From: Streptomyces paludis
Lineage (GTDB): Bacteria; Actinomycetota; Actinomycetes; Streptomycetales; Streptomycetaceae
Direction: 5' to 3'
Length of the DNA: 64,000 nucleotides
NCBI RefSeq assembly: GCF_003344965.1
Contig: NZ_CP031194.1
Span: 992,001 to 1,056,000, forward strand
Shown: one piece after another, positions 24,713 through 33,120 of the stretch
Layout of the letters: each line of letters begins with the position of its first letter
How positions within the stretch are numbered: position 1 is the first letter of the stretch
Notes under the pieces: generated by a model
The model's input: only the letters and a program-made list of their open reading frames with translations
Database searches by the model: none
What the model was told of the DNA's origin: nothing
Position numbers and translations under genes: made by a program

Positions 24713-24753
24713 GCGGCCGCCCGCTCCCGATGTCCGGGGGCGGGCGGCCGCGT
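24713..24753. terminator. 13-bp perfect terminator hairpin between gntP and APC permease
   Basis: CGCGGCCGCCCGC (24713-24725) pairs perfectly with 24741-24753, and the loop can close further through CCCG/CGGG. It serves convergent genes and has no T-run. Confidence 0.88.
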
Positions 24754-24798
24754 ACCGTACGTGCGTAATCCGGCGGGGCCGGCCAGGGGTATGTCCGG

Positions 24799-26361
24799 TC
24801 AGACGGGGGTGCGTTCCGACTCGGCCTCGGCCACGGCCTTGTCCAGCTGGAACGCCTCGTTGCCCAGCCCGATCCGGGCGTGCACCTCCGGCTTGACGGA
24901 GCGCAGCACCAGTCCGTAGACGAGTCCGACGGCGAGCGCGAGACCCATCAGACCGGGCAGGATCCAGCGGAGCGCGGAGCCGGGGCCCGCGTCGATGAGC
25001 ACACCGAAGTCCTTGACGGTGTAGAAGGCGATGGTCACGAGCGCGACGATCGCGAGCCCGGAGGAGATCAGCCGGGGGGCGTGGGTACGGCCCGCGCCGC
25101 GCCGCAGGAAGAAGACGATGACGGCGAGGGACGCCAGCGCCATCAGGGTGATGACACCGAGCGCGCCGACACTGCCCATCCAGGTGAACTGCCGCAGCAC
25201 CGGCGCCGTCGGGTCGCCGTGCGGCTTGTCGTCGGTGACCGCGAAGGCGGCGATGGCGCCCACCGAGATCAGGGTCTGGAGCACGGAACCGTACGCGGGC
25301 GCGCCGCTGTTCCTGGTGGTACGGCCGAAGCCGTCGGGCAGCAGGCCCTCGCGGCCCATCGCGAAGGCGTAGCGCGCGACCACGTTGTGGAAGCTGAGCA
25401 GCGCGGCGAACATGCCCGTCACGAAGAGGATGTGCAGCAGGTCGGCGAAGGTGCTGCCGAGCCGCTCCTGGGTGAGCCCGAAGAGCAGTCCCGGGCCCTG
25501 CTCCACCGACAGGTTGACGATGGAGCCGGGCCCGGCGGCGACGGTCAGCGCCCAGGCGCTCACGGCGAGGAAGACCGAGGCGTAGCCGACGGCGAGGAAC
25601 ATGACGCGGGAGACGACGATGTGCGGCCGGCTCGTCTCCTCCGCGTACACCGGGGCCTGCTCGCAGCCGACGAAGGCGGCGACGCAGAAGCAGAGCGCGG
25701 TGCCGAGCCCCGCGCCCGTCAGGCTGGCCGGGTCGAAGGCGGCCATGGACAGGCCCTCCGGGCCCGGCTCGGCGACGACCGCGATGTCGAAGATCACCAC
25801 GAGGACGCACTCGATGGCCAGCAGGACGCCGAGGACCTTGGCGTTGAGGTCGATCTTCAGCCAGCCGAGGACGGCGATGCCCGCGCAGGCGGCGAGCGCG
25901 GGCACCCACCACGGTATGGCGAGGCCGAGATACTGGTCGAAGATCGCGGAGACCTCGAAGCCCAGCAGGCCGTAGACGGCGAACTGCATGCAGCTGTAGG
26001 CGACGAGGGCGAGGATCGAGGCGCCGGCGCCGAAGGTCGGGCCCAGGCCGCGGGCGATGTAGGCGTAGAAGGCGCCCGCGTTGTGGATGTGCCGGCTCAT
26101 CTCGGCGTATCCGAAGCTGAACAGGATCAGGATGACGCCGAGGATGAGATAGAGCAGCGGCTGCCCGACGATGCCCATCACGCCGAAGACGCTGGGCATG
26201 AGTCCGGCGACCACCAGCATCGGCGCGCTCGCCGCCATCACGGAGAGCAGCAGGCCCACGGTGCCGAGCCGGTTGGCGCGCAGCGCCCGTTCATGCCCCT
26301 TGTACGTGTTGATCTCGCCGGTACGCGAACTGCCGCTCGTACTCGAACTGCCCGTCGACAT
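24799..26361 (-). CDS. APC-superfamily amino acid permease
   Basis: 520 residues with about 12 transmembrane helices. It starts with a Ser/Thr-rich cytoplasmic tail, then GTVGLLLSVMAASAPMLVVAG, of which AASAPMLVVAG is the first-helix APC motif. FSFGYAEMSRHIHNAGAFYAY and EQAPVYAEETSRP are also typical of APC permeases of the EutP/ethanolamine-like or YhdG-like actinobacterial branch. Substrate unknown (amino acid or amine). The upstream TPR gene ends 57 bp away on the same strand and is probably co-transcribed. Confidence 0.9.
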   Translation of the reverse strand: MSTGSSSTSGSSRTGEINTYKGHERALRANRLGTVGLLLSVMAASAPMLVVAGLMPSVFGVMGIVGQPLLYLILGVILILFSFGYAEMSRHIHNAGAFYAYIARGLGPTFGAGASILALVAYSCMQFAVYGLLGFEVSAIFDQYLGLAIPWWVPALAACAGIAVLGWLKIDLNAKVLGVLLAIECVLVVIFDIAVVAEPGPEGLSMAAFDPASLTGAGLGTALCFCVAAFVGCEQAPVYAEETSRPHIVVSRVMFLAVGYASVFLAVSAWALTVAAGPGSIVNLSVEQGPGLLFGLTQERLGSTFADLLHILFVTGMFAALLSFHNVVARYAFAMGREGLLPDGFGRTTRNSGAPAYGSVLQTLISVGAIAAFAVTDDKPHGDPTAPVLRQFTWMGSVGALGVITLMALASLAVIVFFLRRGAGRTHAPRLISSGLAIVALVTIAFYTVKDFGVLIDAGPGSALRWILPGLMGLALAVGLVYGLVLRSVKPEVHARIGLGNEAFQLDKAVAEAESERTPV

Positions 26362-26417
26362 GACAGGGATGTCCTTTCAGGAGGATGCGGAGAGGAGAGA
26401 AGAAGTGGGGCGGCCCT

Positions 26418-27380
26418 TCAGACGGAGCCGAGCGCTTCGTTGCGCGCGGCGATGAACGCCTGGTGCGGGTCCCGGTCCGGGTAGGACCAGGGGGCCGGGG
26501 TGATATGTCCCCCGATGCGCTGGAAGAGGGCGGCGGCCTCGGCGACCCGCCCGTCGTGGAACTGCGCGTGGGCGAGGAAGTTGAGGTCCACGCGGTTGCG
26601 CGGATGCTCGGCGGTCTCCCACTCCAGCCACCAGTTGAACGCCACCTTCAGCACCTGCCGGGCGCGCCGCCCGGTCCAGTGCCCCGAGGAGGCGGGGTCG
26701 GCGGGCTCGTGCCCGGCGGCGGCGAGCACGCGGTAGCGCTCGGCGTGGGCGACGACGGGCAGGATCGCCAGCGGGGAGTCCGCGGGGGCCTGCTCGGCGG
26801 CCCAGGACGCGAAGTCGTAGACCTCGTGGAGGGGGTCCTGCCCGGCGTCGGCGCGGCGTTCGGCGAGCCGCGCGGCCATCAGGTGATGGGCGTGGTGGTG
26901 GTCCGGGTGGCGGGTCCTGACCTCGTCGAAGAACCGGGAGGTCTCCTCCTCGGTGCCGATGGAGCGGGCCAGCAGCAGCAGTCCGAGCCAGGGGGTGGGG
27001 TCGGCGGGTGCCAGGAGTACGGCGTCCCGGCACGCGGCCCGGGCCGGGCCCTCCTTCGCCTTGCCGTTCAGTACGCCGTACACCTTGGCGCAGGCGAGCA
27101 GGGTGGTGGCGTCGGCGCTGCCGGGTTCGGCGAGCAGCCAGTCCCCGCTCCAGACGGCGGCGCCGGACGCCTGCGCGAGGACGAGGACGCGGTGGCCGCG
27201 ACGGTCCCAGTCCGGTCCGGTAGCGGCGAGCAGGGTACGCGCCTCGGACCAGCGGCCCTGGGCCAGCTGATCTCTTGCGGCGGCGAGTTCGACGTCATCC
27301 AGGGCCGGGTCGAAGAAGTGCTCGGGGCGTGAGCCCCGTCTTCGCAAGCGGCCCAGGGGTGGCGGCGGAGGCGGGGACAT
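26418..27380 (-). CDS. TPR-like conserved hypothetical protein (320 aa)
   Basis: The start at 27380 (MSPPPPPPLGRLRRRG) is supported by GGAGGAA 9 nt upstream. It is a soluble, helix-rich protein: repeated Ala-rich pairs such as ARDQLAQGRWSEARTLL, ADATTLLACAKVYGVL and LARSIGTEEETSRFFDEV resemble degenerate TPRs, and HHHAHHLMAARLAERRAD is a conserved His stretch. No catalytic motif. It precedes the APC permease on the same strand and may be functionally linked to it. Confidence 0.75.
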   Translation of the reverse strand: MSPPPPPPLGRLRRRGSRPEHFFDPALDDVELAAARDQLAQGRWSEARTLLAATGPDWDRRGHRVLVLAQASGAAVWSGDWLLAEPGSADATTLLACAKVYGVLNGKAKEGPARAACRDAVLLAPADPTPWLGLLLLARSIGTEEETSRFFDEVRTRHPDHHHAHHLMAARLAERRADAGQDPLHEVYDFASWAAEQAPADSPLAILPVVAHAERYRVLAAAGHEPADPASSGHWTGRRARQVLKVAFNWWLEWETAEHPRNRVDLNFLAHAQFHDGRVAEAAALFQRIGGHITPAPWSYPDRDPHQAFIAARNEALGSV

Positions 27381-27449
27381 CCGCGGGATTCCTCCAGGCA
27401 CGTGAACGAGCGATGATCGCGGATAGCCAATCGGTAGCCAACACCTCAC

Positions 27450-27467
27450 GTCAAGTGCTGACTTGAC
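27450..27467. promoter_or_regulatory. 18-bp palindromic operator candidate
   Basis: GTCAAGT-GCTG-ACTTGAC is a perfect 7-bp inverted repeat with a 4-bp centre, about 70 bp upstream of the TPR/APC start on the minus strand. It lies in a locally A+T-rich stretch that probably contains that promoter. The cognate regulator is unknown. Confidence 0.5.
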
Positions 27468-27604
27468 ACGGAACGGCGTCAACTCGCCTTAACAGCACGG
27501 AGATTACTCTGCGGTACAAATGAAGGCGCGTCCGCCGCGCCCCGGACACGGAGCGTGGCGAACGCGCGGAACCGTCGCGGTGCTACCCGCGTCACACCGT
27601 GCCC

Positions 27605-29260
27605 TCAGCGCACCGCCTGCGCCGCCGCGCGGCCCGCCGTACGGCCCGAGAAGACACAGCCGCCGAGGAAGGTCCCCTCCAGCGAGCGGTAGCCGTGCAC
27701 CCCGCCGCCGCCGAAGCCGGCCGCCTCGCCCGCCGCGTAGACGCCGGGCAGCGGGTCGCCGCCGTCGGTCAGGACCCGGGAGGACAGATCGGTCTCCAGG
27801 CCGCCGAGCGACTTGCGCGTCAGGATGTTCAGCCGTACGGCGATCAGCGGGCCCGCCTTCGGGTCGAGGATCCGGTGCGGGGTGGCCGTACGGATCAGCT
27901 TGTCGCCCAGGTATCTGCGGGCGCCGCGGATCGCCGTCACCTGAAGGTCCTTGGTGAACGGGTTGGCGATCTCCCGGTCCCGCGCGGTGATCTCGCGGCG
28001 CAGCTCGCCCTCGTCGATCAGCTGCTCGCCGGTGAGCTTGTTCATGGCGCGCACGAGCGCGCCCAGATCCTTCTCGACGACGAAGTCGACGCCCTTGTCC
28101 ATGAACGCCTTCACCGGCCCCGGCACGTCCGCGCGCGCCCGCCCGAGCACATCGCGGACCGACTTGCCGGTCAGGTCGGGGTTCTGCTCGGAGCCCGAGA
28201 GCGCGAACTCCTTGCCGATGATGCGCTGGTCGAGCACGAACCAGGTGTACTCGTGGCCGGAGCGCATGATGTGCTCCAGCGTGCCGAGTGTGTCGAAGCC
28301 GGGGAAGAGCGGCACGGGCAGCCGGCGCCCGCGCGCGTCCAGCCAGAGCGAGGACGGGCCGGGCAGGATCCGGATGCCGTGCCGCGCCCAGATCGGGTTC
28401 CAGTTCTCGATGCCCTCGGTGTAGTGCCACATCCGGTCGCGGTTGATGTGACGGGCGCCGGCCGCCTCCGCGACGCCGAGCATCAGCCCGTCGACATGCG
28501 CGGGCACCCCGGAGAGCAGCTTGCGCGGCGGGGTGCCGAGCCGCTCGGGCCACTGCGCGCGGACGAGGTCGTGGTTGCCGCCGATACCGCCCGAGGTGAC
28601 GATCACGGCCTGCGCGCGGAGCGAGAAGTCCCCGCTGACCGTACGGCTGCTGGCGGTGCCGCGCGCGGCGTCGCTGGGCTCCAGGACCTCGCCGGTGACG
28701 GTGTCGACCGTACCGGCGGTGCTGGCCAGCCCGGTGACGCGGTGCCGGAAGCGCAGCGTCACCCGGCCCCTGGCGACGCCCTCGCGCACCCGCCGCTCGA
28801 AGGGCTCGACCACACCGGGGCCGGTGCCCCAGGTGATGTGGAAGCGCGGTACGGAGTTGCCGTGGCCGGTGGCGTCGTAACCGCCGCGCTCGGCCCAGCC
28901 GACCACCGGGAAGAAGCGCACGCCCTGCCCGTGCAGCCAGGCGCGCTTCTCACCGGCCGCGAAGTCCACGTACGCCTCGGCCCACTTGCGCGGCCAGTGG
29001 TCCTCGTCCCGGTCGAAGCCGGCCGTACCGAGCCAGTCCTGAAGGGCGAGGTCCCGGCTGTCCTTGATGCGCAGCCGGCGCTGCTCGGGCGAGTCCACGA
29101 GGAAGAGCCCGCCGAACGACCAGTGCGCCTGCCCGCCGATCGAGCGCTCGGGCTCCTGGTCGAGGACGATGACGGAGCGGCCCGCGTCGGCCACTTCGGC
29201 GGCGGCGACCAGTCCCGCGAGCCCCGCCCCGATCACAATCACGTCAGCGTCGTACGCCAT
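27605..29260 (-). CDS. FAD-binding dehydrogenase (KstD/fumarate-reductase-like)
   Basis: About 551 residues. ATG at 29260 was chosen because AAGGA lies 8-9 nt before it; ATG 29269 is also possible. The N-terminal FAD-binding motif is VIVIGAGLAGLVAAAEVADAG. GGQAHWSFGGLF, a central SGGIGGNHDLVR and a C-terminal GVYAAGEAAGFGGGGVHGYRSLEG region (GVYAAGEAAGFGGGG) fit the flavoprotein family including 3-ketosteroid delta-1-dehydrogenases. Substrate not certain. It is cytoplasmic and a single gene. A CAACTGGTTG palindrome lies upstream in the 145-bp gap to the divergent Nudix gene. Confidence 0.88.
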   Translation of the reverse strand: MAYDADVIVIGAGLAGLVAAAEVADAGRSVIVLDQEPERSIGGQAHWSFGGLFLVDSPEQRRLRIKDSRDLALQDWLGTAGFDRDEDHWPRKWAEAYVDFAAGEKRAWLHGQGVRFFPVVGWAERGGYDATGHGNSVPRFHITWGTGPGVVEPFERRVREGVARGRVTLRFRHRVTGLASTAGTVDTVTGEVLEPSDAARGTASSRTVSGDFSLRAQAVIVTSGGIGGNHDLVRAQWPERLGTPPRKLLSGVPAHVDGLMLGVAEAAGARHINRDRMWHYTEGIENWNPIWARHGIRILPGPSSLWLDARGRRLPVPLFPGFDTLGTLEHIMRSGHEYTWFVLDQRIIGKEFALSGSEQNPDLTGKSVRDVLGRARADVPGPVKAFMDKGVDFVVEKDLGALVRAMNKLTGEQLIDEGELRREITARDREIANPFTKDLQVTAIRGARRYLGDKLIRTATPHRILDPKAGPLIAVRLNILTRKSLGGLETDLSSRVLTDGGDPLPGVYAAGEAAGFGGGGVHGYRSLEGTFLGGCVFSGRTAGRAAAQAVR

Positions 29261-29340
29261 GGCATCCATCCTTCGCGGGCTTCACGGGCGGGCCGGGTTG
29301 AGTTGAGTGGTCCGATCTTCCGTACGGGCGAGTAACGAGT

Positions 29341-29350
29341 CAACTGGTTG
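29341..29350. promoter_or_regulatory. Possible TetR-type half-related operator CAACTGGTTG
   Basis: A perfect CAAC-TG-GTTG palindrome between divergent starts (29260 and 29405). It resembles the CCGAC-TG-GTCGG element at 33031 but differs in both arms, so shared control is uncertain. Confidence 0.3.
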
Positions 29351-29404
29351 GATGGACCGGATGGAGATCGCACGGACGATCGGATGGACGAAGGGATGGA
29401 CGAC

Positions 29405-29950
29405 ATGTTGAGCGATACGCCGGACCCCGCCGACGAGATCCTGGACTTCGTCGACGAGGACGACCGGGTCCTGGGGCAGGCGCCGCGCGGCGAGCTGTAC
29501 GCGAAGGGGCTGCGCCACCGGTGCGCCTTCGTGCTCGTCCGGGACCCGGCGGACCGGATCTTCGTCCACCGCAGGACCGCGCGGAAGCTCGCCTTCCCCT
29601 CCCTGTACGGCATGTTCGTGGGCGGGGTCCTCGGCGCGGGCGAGAGCTACGACGAGGCGGCGCTGCGGGAGGCGGAGGAGGAGCTGGGGGTGTCGGGCCT
29701 GGAGCGGCCCGTACCGCTGTTCCCGTTCCGCTACGACTCCCCCGACGGAAGGTTCCGGGAGCACGCGTACGTGTACGAGGTGCGCTGCGCGCTGCCGGTG
29801 CGCCCGCAGCCGGAGGAGATCGCCTGGCACGCCTTCCTGCCGGAGGAGGAGCTGGTGCGGCGGCTGGTCGAGTGGGAGTGGGTCCCGGACGGGCTGGTCG
29901 CGTACGAGCGGCTGCGGGCGCTCCGCGCCGGGGGCGGCGGCCCCGCGTAG
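29405..29950 (+). CDS. Nudix hydrolase (181 aa)
   Basis: The start is ATG 29405, with AAGGG 9 nt upstream (29391-29395); in-frame ATGs at 29384 and 29396 lie too close to or before this site. The Nudix box has the pattern G-x5-E-x7-REAEEELGV at about residues 79-101. Preceding motifs (DEDDRVLGQAPRGELYAKGL, HRTARKLAFPSLYGMFVGG in part) place it with the isopentenyl-diphosphate-isomerase-like and YfcD-type Nudix hydrolases. Likely acts on a nucleoside diphosphate derivative. Followed 10 bp later by two DUF202 genes. Confidence 0.9.
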   Translation: MLSDTPDPADEILDFVDEDDRVLGQAPRGELYAKGLRHRCAFVLVRDPADRIFVHRRTARKLAFPSLYGMFVGGVLGAGESYDEAALREAEEELGVSGLERPVPLFPFRYDSPDGRFREHAYVYEVRCALPVRPQPEEIAWHAFLPEEELVRRLVEWEWVPDGLVAYERLRALRAGGGGPA

Positions 29951-29960
29951 GGTGCGACAT

Positions 29961-30353
29961 GTGATCGATTTCGTACGGAACCTGCGGCTGTGGTTCGCGC
30001 CCCAGCGTGTCGCCGAGGAGGGCGACACCCCGGACTACCGCTTCTCCCTCGCCAACGAGCGCACGTTCCTGGCCTGGATCCGTACGGCGCTCGCCCTGGT
30101 CGGCGGCGGTTTCGCGGTCGACCAGTTCCTGCCGGACCTGCGCTGGGGGGTCCGGGTCGGGCTCGCGGTGACGCTGCTCGCGGCGGGCGCGCTGTGCGCG
30201 CTGCGCGCGGTCAGCCACTGGATCCGCTGCGAGCGCGCGATGCGCCGCAAGGAGGACCTGCCGGTCTCCGCCTTCCCCACGCTGCTGAGCCTGGCGGTGG
30301 CAGTGGTGGCGCTGGCGATGCTGGCGTTCGTGGCGCTGGGGCGGGCGGGCTGA
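29961..30353 (+). CDS. YidH-like DUF202 membrane protein
   Basis: 130 residues from GTG 29961 (AGGGT about 8 nt upstream); GTG 29952 is also in frame. DUF202 signature: DYRFSLANERTFLAWIRTALALVGGG. Three hydrophobic segments (about 45-62, 68-90, 108-128) separated by short charged loops indicate an inner-membrane protein. Function of YidH proteins is unknown. The stop TGA shares its last base with the next ATG. Confidence 0.92.
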   Translation: MIDFVRNLRLWFAPQRVAEEGDTPDYRFSLANERTFLAWIRTALALVGGGFAVDQFLPDLRWGVRVGLAVTLLAAGALCALRAVSHWIRCERAMRRKEDLPVSAFPTLLSLAVAVVALAMLAFVALGRAG

Positions 30354-30700
30354 TGCCGGCGGGCACGGCCCCTGGCACCGCCGGCGACGCCGACCGTGAC
30401 CCCGGCCTCCAGCCGGAGCGGACCCGGCTCGCGTGGCGGCGTACGACACTGACGTGCACGGTGGTGCTCGTCCTCGCGGTACGGCAGGCGGTACGGAGCG
30501 GGACGACGACGGCGGCGGGGCTGACGGTGGTGGCCGTGGGCCTGCTGGTGTGGCTCGCGTTCCTGTGGGTGGCGCAGCGCCGCATAACGGCACTGAGCAC
30601 GGCCGCGTCCGCACCGCGCGTCCTCGGAACGGGCACCGCGATCGCGCTGACGGCCTGCACGCTGCTGCTGGCGCTGTGCGCGGTGGCGGTCACGGGGTGA
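30353..30700 (+). CDS. Second DUF202 membrane protein
   Basis: 115 residues. LQPERTRLAWRRTTLTCTVVLVLAVRQ matches the short DUF202 type (LQPERTRLAWRRT core), followed by two further hydrophobic helices. It is translationally coupled (TGATG) to the longer DUF202 protein; the pair probably forms one membrane complex. The 225 bp after it, up to 30926, hold no gene that I can support. Confidence 0.9.
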   Translation: MPAGTAPGTAGDADRDPGLQPERTRLAWRRTTLTCTVVLVLAVRQAVRSGTTTAAGLTVVAVGLLVWLAFLWVAQRRITALSTAASAPRVLGTGTAIALTACTLLLALCAVAVTG

Positions 30701-30925
30701 GCGGGACGGCGGGCTGGGCCTGGGCCTGGTCCGCGCCGGTGGTCCGCTCCGTGGTCCACGCCCACGGCGGCAGCGCGTCGGGCGCGGCGGCGCGCGTAGT
30801 GCCGTGCGGCAATGCTTCCCCGGAAGGCGCGCCCGCCGCGGTGCGTGCGTAACGGAGCCACCTGGGCTTTTGGCCAACGCGGCGAGCGTGCGCGCTGGGC
30901 GTCGCGACGGCGCAAAGCCGCCCGG

Positions 30926-31867
30926 TCAGCCCGGGCCTGCCGTGACGACCACCTTGCCGCCGGTCCCGCCCGCCTCGGCGTGGCGGAAGGCGTCCGCCGT
31001 CCGTTCCAGGGGGTATGTCCGCGCGATCTCGACCTCCAGCACGCCCTGTTCGGCGAGGGCGGCGAGCGTCGCGAGGTCGGTGGCGTCGGCGCGGGCGAAG
31101 GCGTAACGGCCGCCCAGCTCCGTCACTCCGCCGTCCGCGACGGAGGCGAGCCGGCCGCCGGGCGCGAGCAGCGGCGGGGTGGCCCGCAGCAGGTCGCCGC
31201 CGATGATGTCGAACGCCGCGTCCACCCCGTCCGGCGCCAGCGCGCGCACCTGCGCGCCCAGTTCGTCCGGGCCCGCCCCGTACCGTACGGGCTCCCCGCC
31301 GAGCGCGCGGACGCGCTCCTGCCCGGACTCGCGGGCCGCGCCGATGACCCGGGCGCCGAGATACCGGCCGAGCTGCACGGCCATCGAGCCGACGGCGCCC
31401 GCCGCCGCGTGCACGAGGAGGGTCTCCCCGGCGCGCACCCGCAGCACCCGGTGGAGCACCTGGTACGCGGTGAGTCCCGCCAGCGGCAGCCCGGCCGCCT
31501 CGGCGAAGCTCAGCGCGCTCGGCTTGCGGGCGAGCGTACGGACGGGGGCCGCCACGTACTGCGCGAATGTCCCGCGCGAGAGGAAGTCCTCCCGTACGTA
31601 TCCGATGACCTCGTCCCCGGCGGCGAACTCGGTGACGGCCGCCCCGGGGCGTACCACCACTCCGGCGACGTCCCAGCCGGGGATCACCGGGAAAACGGTG
31701 TCGAGAATCCCGTCGAGGTACCCCTCGCGGCACTTCCAGTCGACGGGATTCACCGCCGCCGCCCGTACCTCCACGAGGACGGTGTCGGGCCCGACCTTGG
31801 GCTCGGGGCGGTCGCCGTACTCCAGGACGTCGGCTCCGCCGTAGCGGCGGTACGTCACGGCCTTCAT
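30926..31867 (-). CDS. NADP-dependent quinone oxidoreductase-type alcohol dehydrogenase
   Basis: 313 residues. The start at 31867 (MKAVTYRRYGGADVLEYGD) has GGAG 7 nt upstream; ATG 31873 is 6 nt earlier. It is a medium-chain dehydrogenase without catalytic zinc ligands: AAAVNPVDWKCREGYLDG and PVIPGWDVAGVV at the N-terminus, and the nucleotide motif LLVHAAAGAVGSMAVQLGRYLGA (AAAGAVGSMAVQLGR). Likely reduces quinones or alpha,beta-unsaturated carbonyls using NADPH. Divergent from the MBL gene. Confidence 0.92.
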   Translation of the reverse strand: MKAVTYRRYGGADVLEYGDRPEPKVGPDTVLVEVRAAAVNPVDWKCREGYLDGILDTVFPVIPGWDVAGVVVRPGAAVTEFAAGDEVIGYVREDFLSRGTFAQYVAAPVRTLARKPSALSFAEAAGLPLAGLTAYQVLHRVLRVRAGETLLVHAAAGAVGSMAVQLGRYLGARVIGAARESGQERVRALGGEPVRYGAGPDELGAQVRALAPDGVDAAFDIIGGDLLRATPPLLAPGGRLASVADGGVTELGGRYAFARADATDLATLAALAEQGVLEVEIARTYPLERTADAFRHAEAGGTGGKVVVTAGPG

Positions 31868-32048
31868 CGTCATGCTCCGACACTCCGACGCCCCGGGCCC
31901 GGCCGCAAGCCGAGCGGGGAAGAACGCGAGCCCGCGGCGGCAATGGGGCGGGACCGGCCAGGACGTACGGCCGGGGACCCGCTTCCGGCGGTGCCTCGTC
32001 AGCTGAAAGGCTCGGGGCGACCATTCGTACCGACCCCCGGGAGCCCCC

Positions 32049-32960
32049 ATGCCCGCGACCGACCCGTACACCGTCCGTCTCGCGCCCGATGTGTACGCCT
32101 ACGTCCAGCCGGACGGCGGCTGGTGTCTGAGCAACGCCGGTTTCGTCAGCGACGGGGAGTCCACCCTGCTGATCGACACGGCGGCCACCGAGCGGCGGGC
32201 GCTGGCGCTCCGGGAGACGCTGCGGGCGGCCGGGGCGCCGCTGCCGCGTACCGTCGTCAATACGCACCACCACGGCGATCACACGTACGGCAACGGGGTG
32301 TTCGTGCCGGAGGCGACCGTGGTCGGCCACGCGGCGTGCCGCAGCGAGCAGGACGCGGCCGGGCACCAGCTCCATCTGGTCTGGCCCGAGACCGACTTCG
32401 GCGACATCACGATCACCCCGCCGACCATGACGTACGACGACCGGCTCACCCTCCACGCGGGCGGGACCGAGGTCCGGCTGATCCACCCGGGGCCGGCGCA
32501 CACCATCGGGGACTCGATCGTGCATCTGCCGGAGCGCGGGATCGTCTTCACCGGGGACCTGATCTTCCGGGGCGGGACGCCGTTCGTCCTCATGGGGTCG
32601 CTGCGGGGCTCGCTGCGGGCGCTGGACCTGCTGCGCTCGCTCGACGCGACCCATGTCGTACCTGGCCACGGTCCGGTCGGGGACACCTCGGTGTACGACG
32701 CGACGGAGCGCTATCTGCGGTACGTCACCGAGCTGGCCGCCGAGACCCATGCCAAGGGTCTGACGCCGCTGGAGGCCGCGCAGGGCGCGGACCTCGGGGA
32801 GTTCGCGGAGTGGCGGGAGAGCGAGCGGCTGGTGGCCAATCTGCACCGGGCGTACGCGGAACTGGACGGGCTGCCGGACGGTTCGCCGCTCGACGTGGTC
32901 GAGGCGTTCGCCGACATGACGACGGTGAACGGCGGTGTGCCGGTGGCCTGTCACGCCTGA
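32049..32960 (+). CDS. MBL-fold metallo-hydrolase (303 aa)
   Basis: Starts MPATDPYTVRLAPDVYAYVQ. The metal site NTHHHGDHTYGN is at about residues 76-87, followed by HPGPAHTIGDSIVHLP, VFTGDLIFRGGTP and a late VVPGHGP. This order is that of the class B beta-lactamase/SoxH-like hydrolases. There is no signal peptide, so it is not a secreted lactamase; substrate unknown. It lies 161 bp before the phosphotransferase gene, with an operator candidate in between, so it is probably a separate transcript. Confidence 0.9.
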   Translation: MPATDPYTVRLAPDVYAYVQPDGGWCLSNAGFVSDGESTLLIDTAATERRALALRETLRAAGAPLPRTVVNTHHHGDHTYGNGVFVPEATVVGHAACRSEQDAAGHQLHLVWPETDFGDITITPPTMTYDDRLTLHAGGTEVRLIHPGPAHTIGDSIVHLPERGIVFTGDLIFRGGTPFVLMGSLRGSLRALDLLRSLDATHVVPGHGPVGDTSVYDATERYLRYVTELAAETHAKGLTPLEAAQGADLGEFAEWRESERLVANLHRAYAELDGLPDGSPLDVVEAFADMTTVNGGVPVACHA

Positions 32961-33030
32961 GGCCCGACGGCGGCCAGGTGGCGGACGGGTGGCGGATGGG
33001 GTGCGGGAGCGGAACAGGTACTGGACGACA

Positions 33031-33046
33031 TACCGACTGGTCGGCA
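33031..33046. promoter_or_regulatory. TetR-type operator candidate upstream of kinase-ACAD operon
   Basis: TACCGACTGGTCGGCA contains CCGAC-TG-GTCGG, a perfect inverted repeat, 75 bp before the start of the phosphotransferase. The sequence TACCGACTGGT recurs at the SDR start (49569-49586, minus strand). The TetR gene at 35453-36046 is the obvious candidate binder. Confidence 0.6.
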
Positions 33047-33120
33047 TCATGGGGACACGGCCGGCCACCACGCCCGCGCCCGCCCGCACCCACCCGCATC
33101 CGCCCCCGGAGGTACGCCCG

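Noticed and set aside
23129..25912. 927-residue minus-strand open frame across gntP and the APC permease
   Set aside because: Composition is Arg/Gln/Asp-rich shadow sequence, and it lies opposite gntP and in another frame of the permease. No domain seen.
30701..30925. Possible small gene between DUF202 and the quinone oxidoreductase
   Set aside because: Open frames here run into the antisense of the oxidoreductase and show no start signal or conserved motif.
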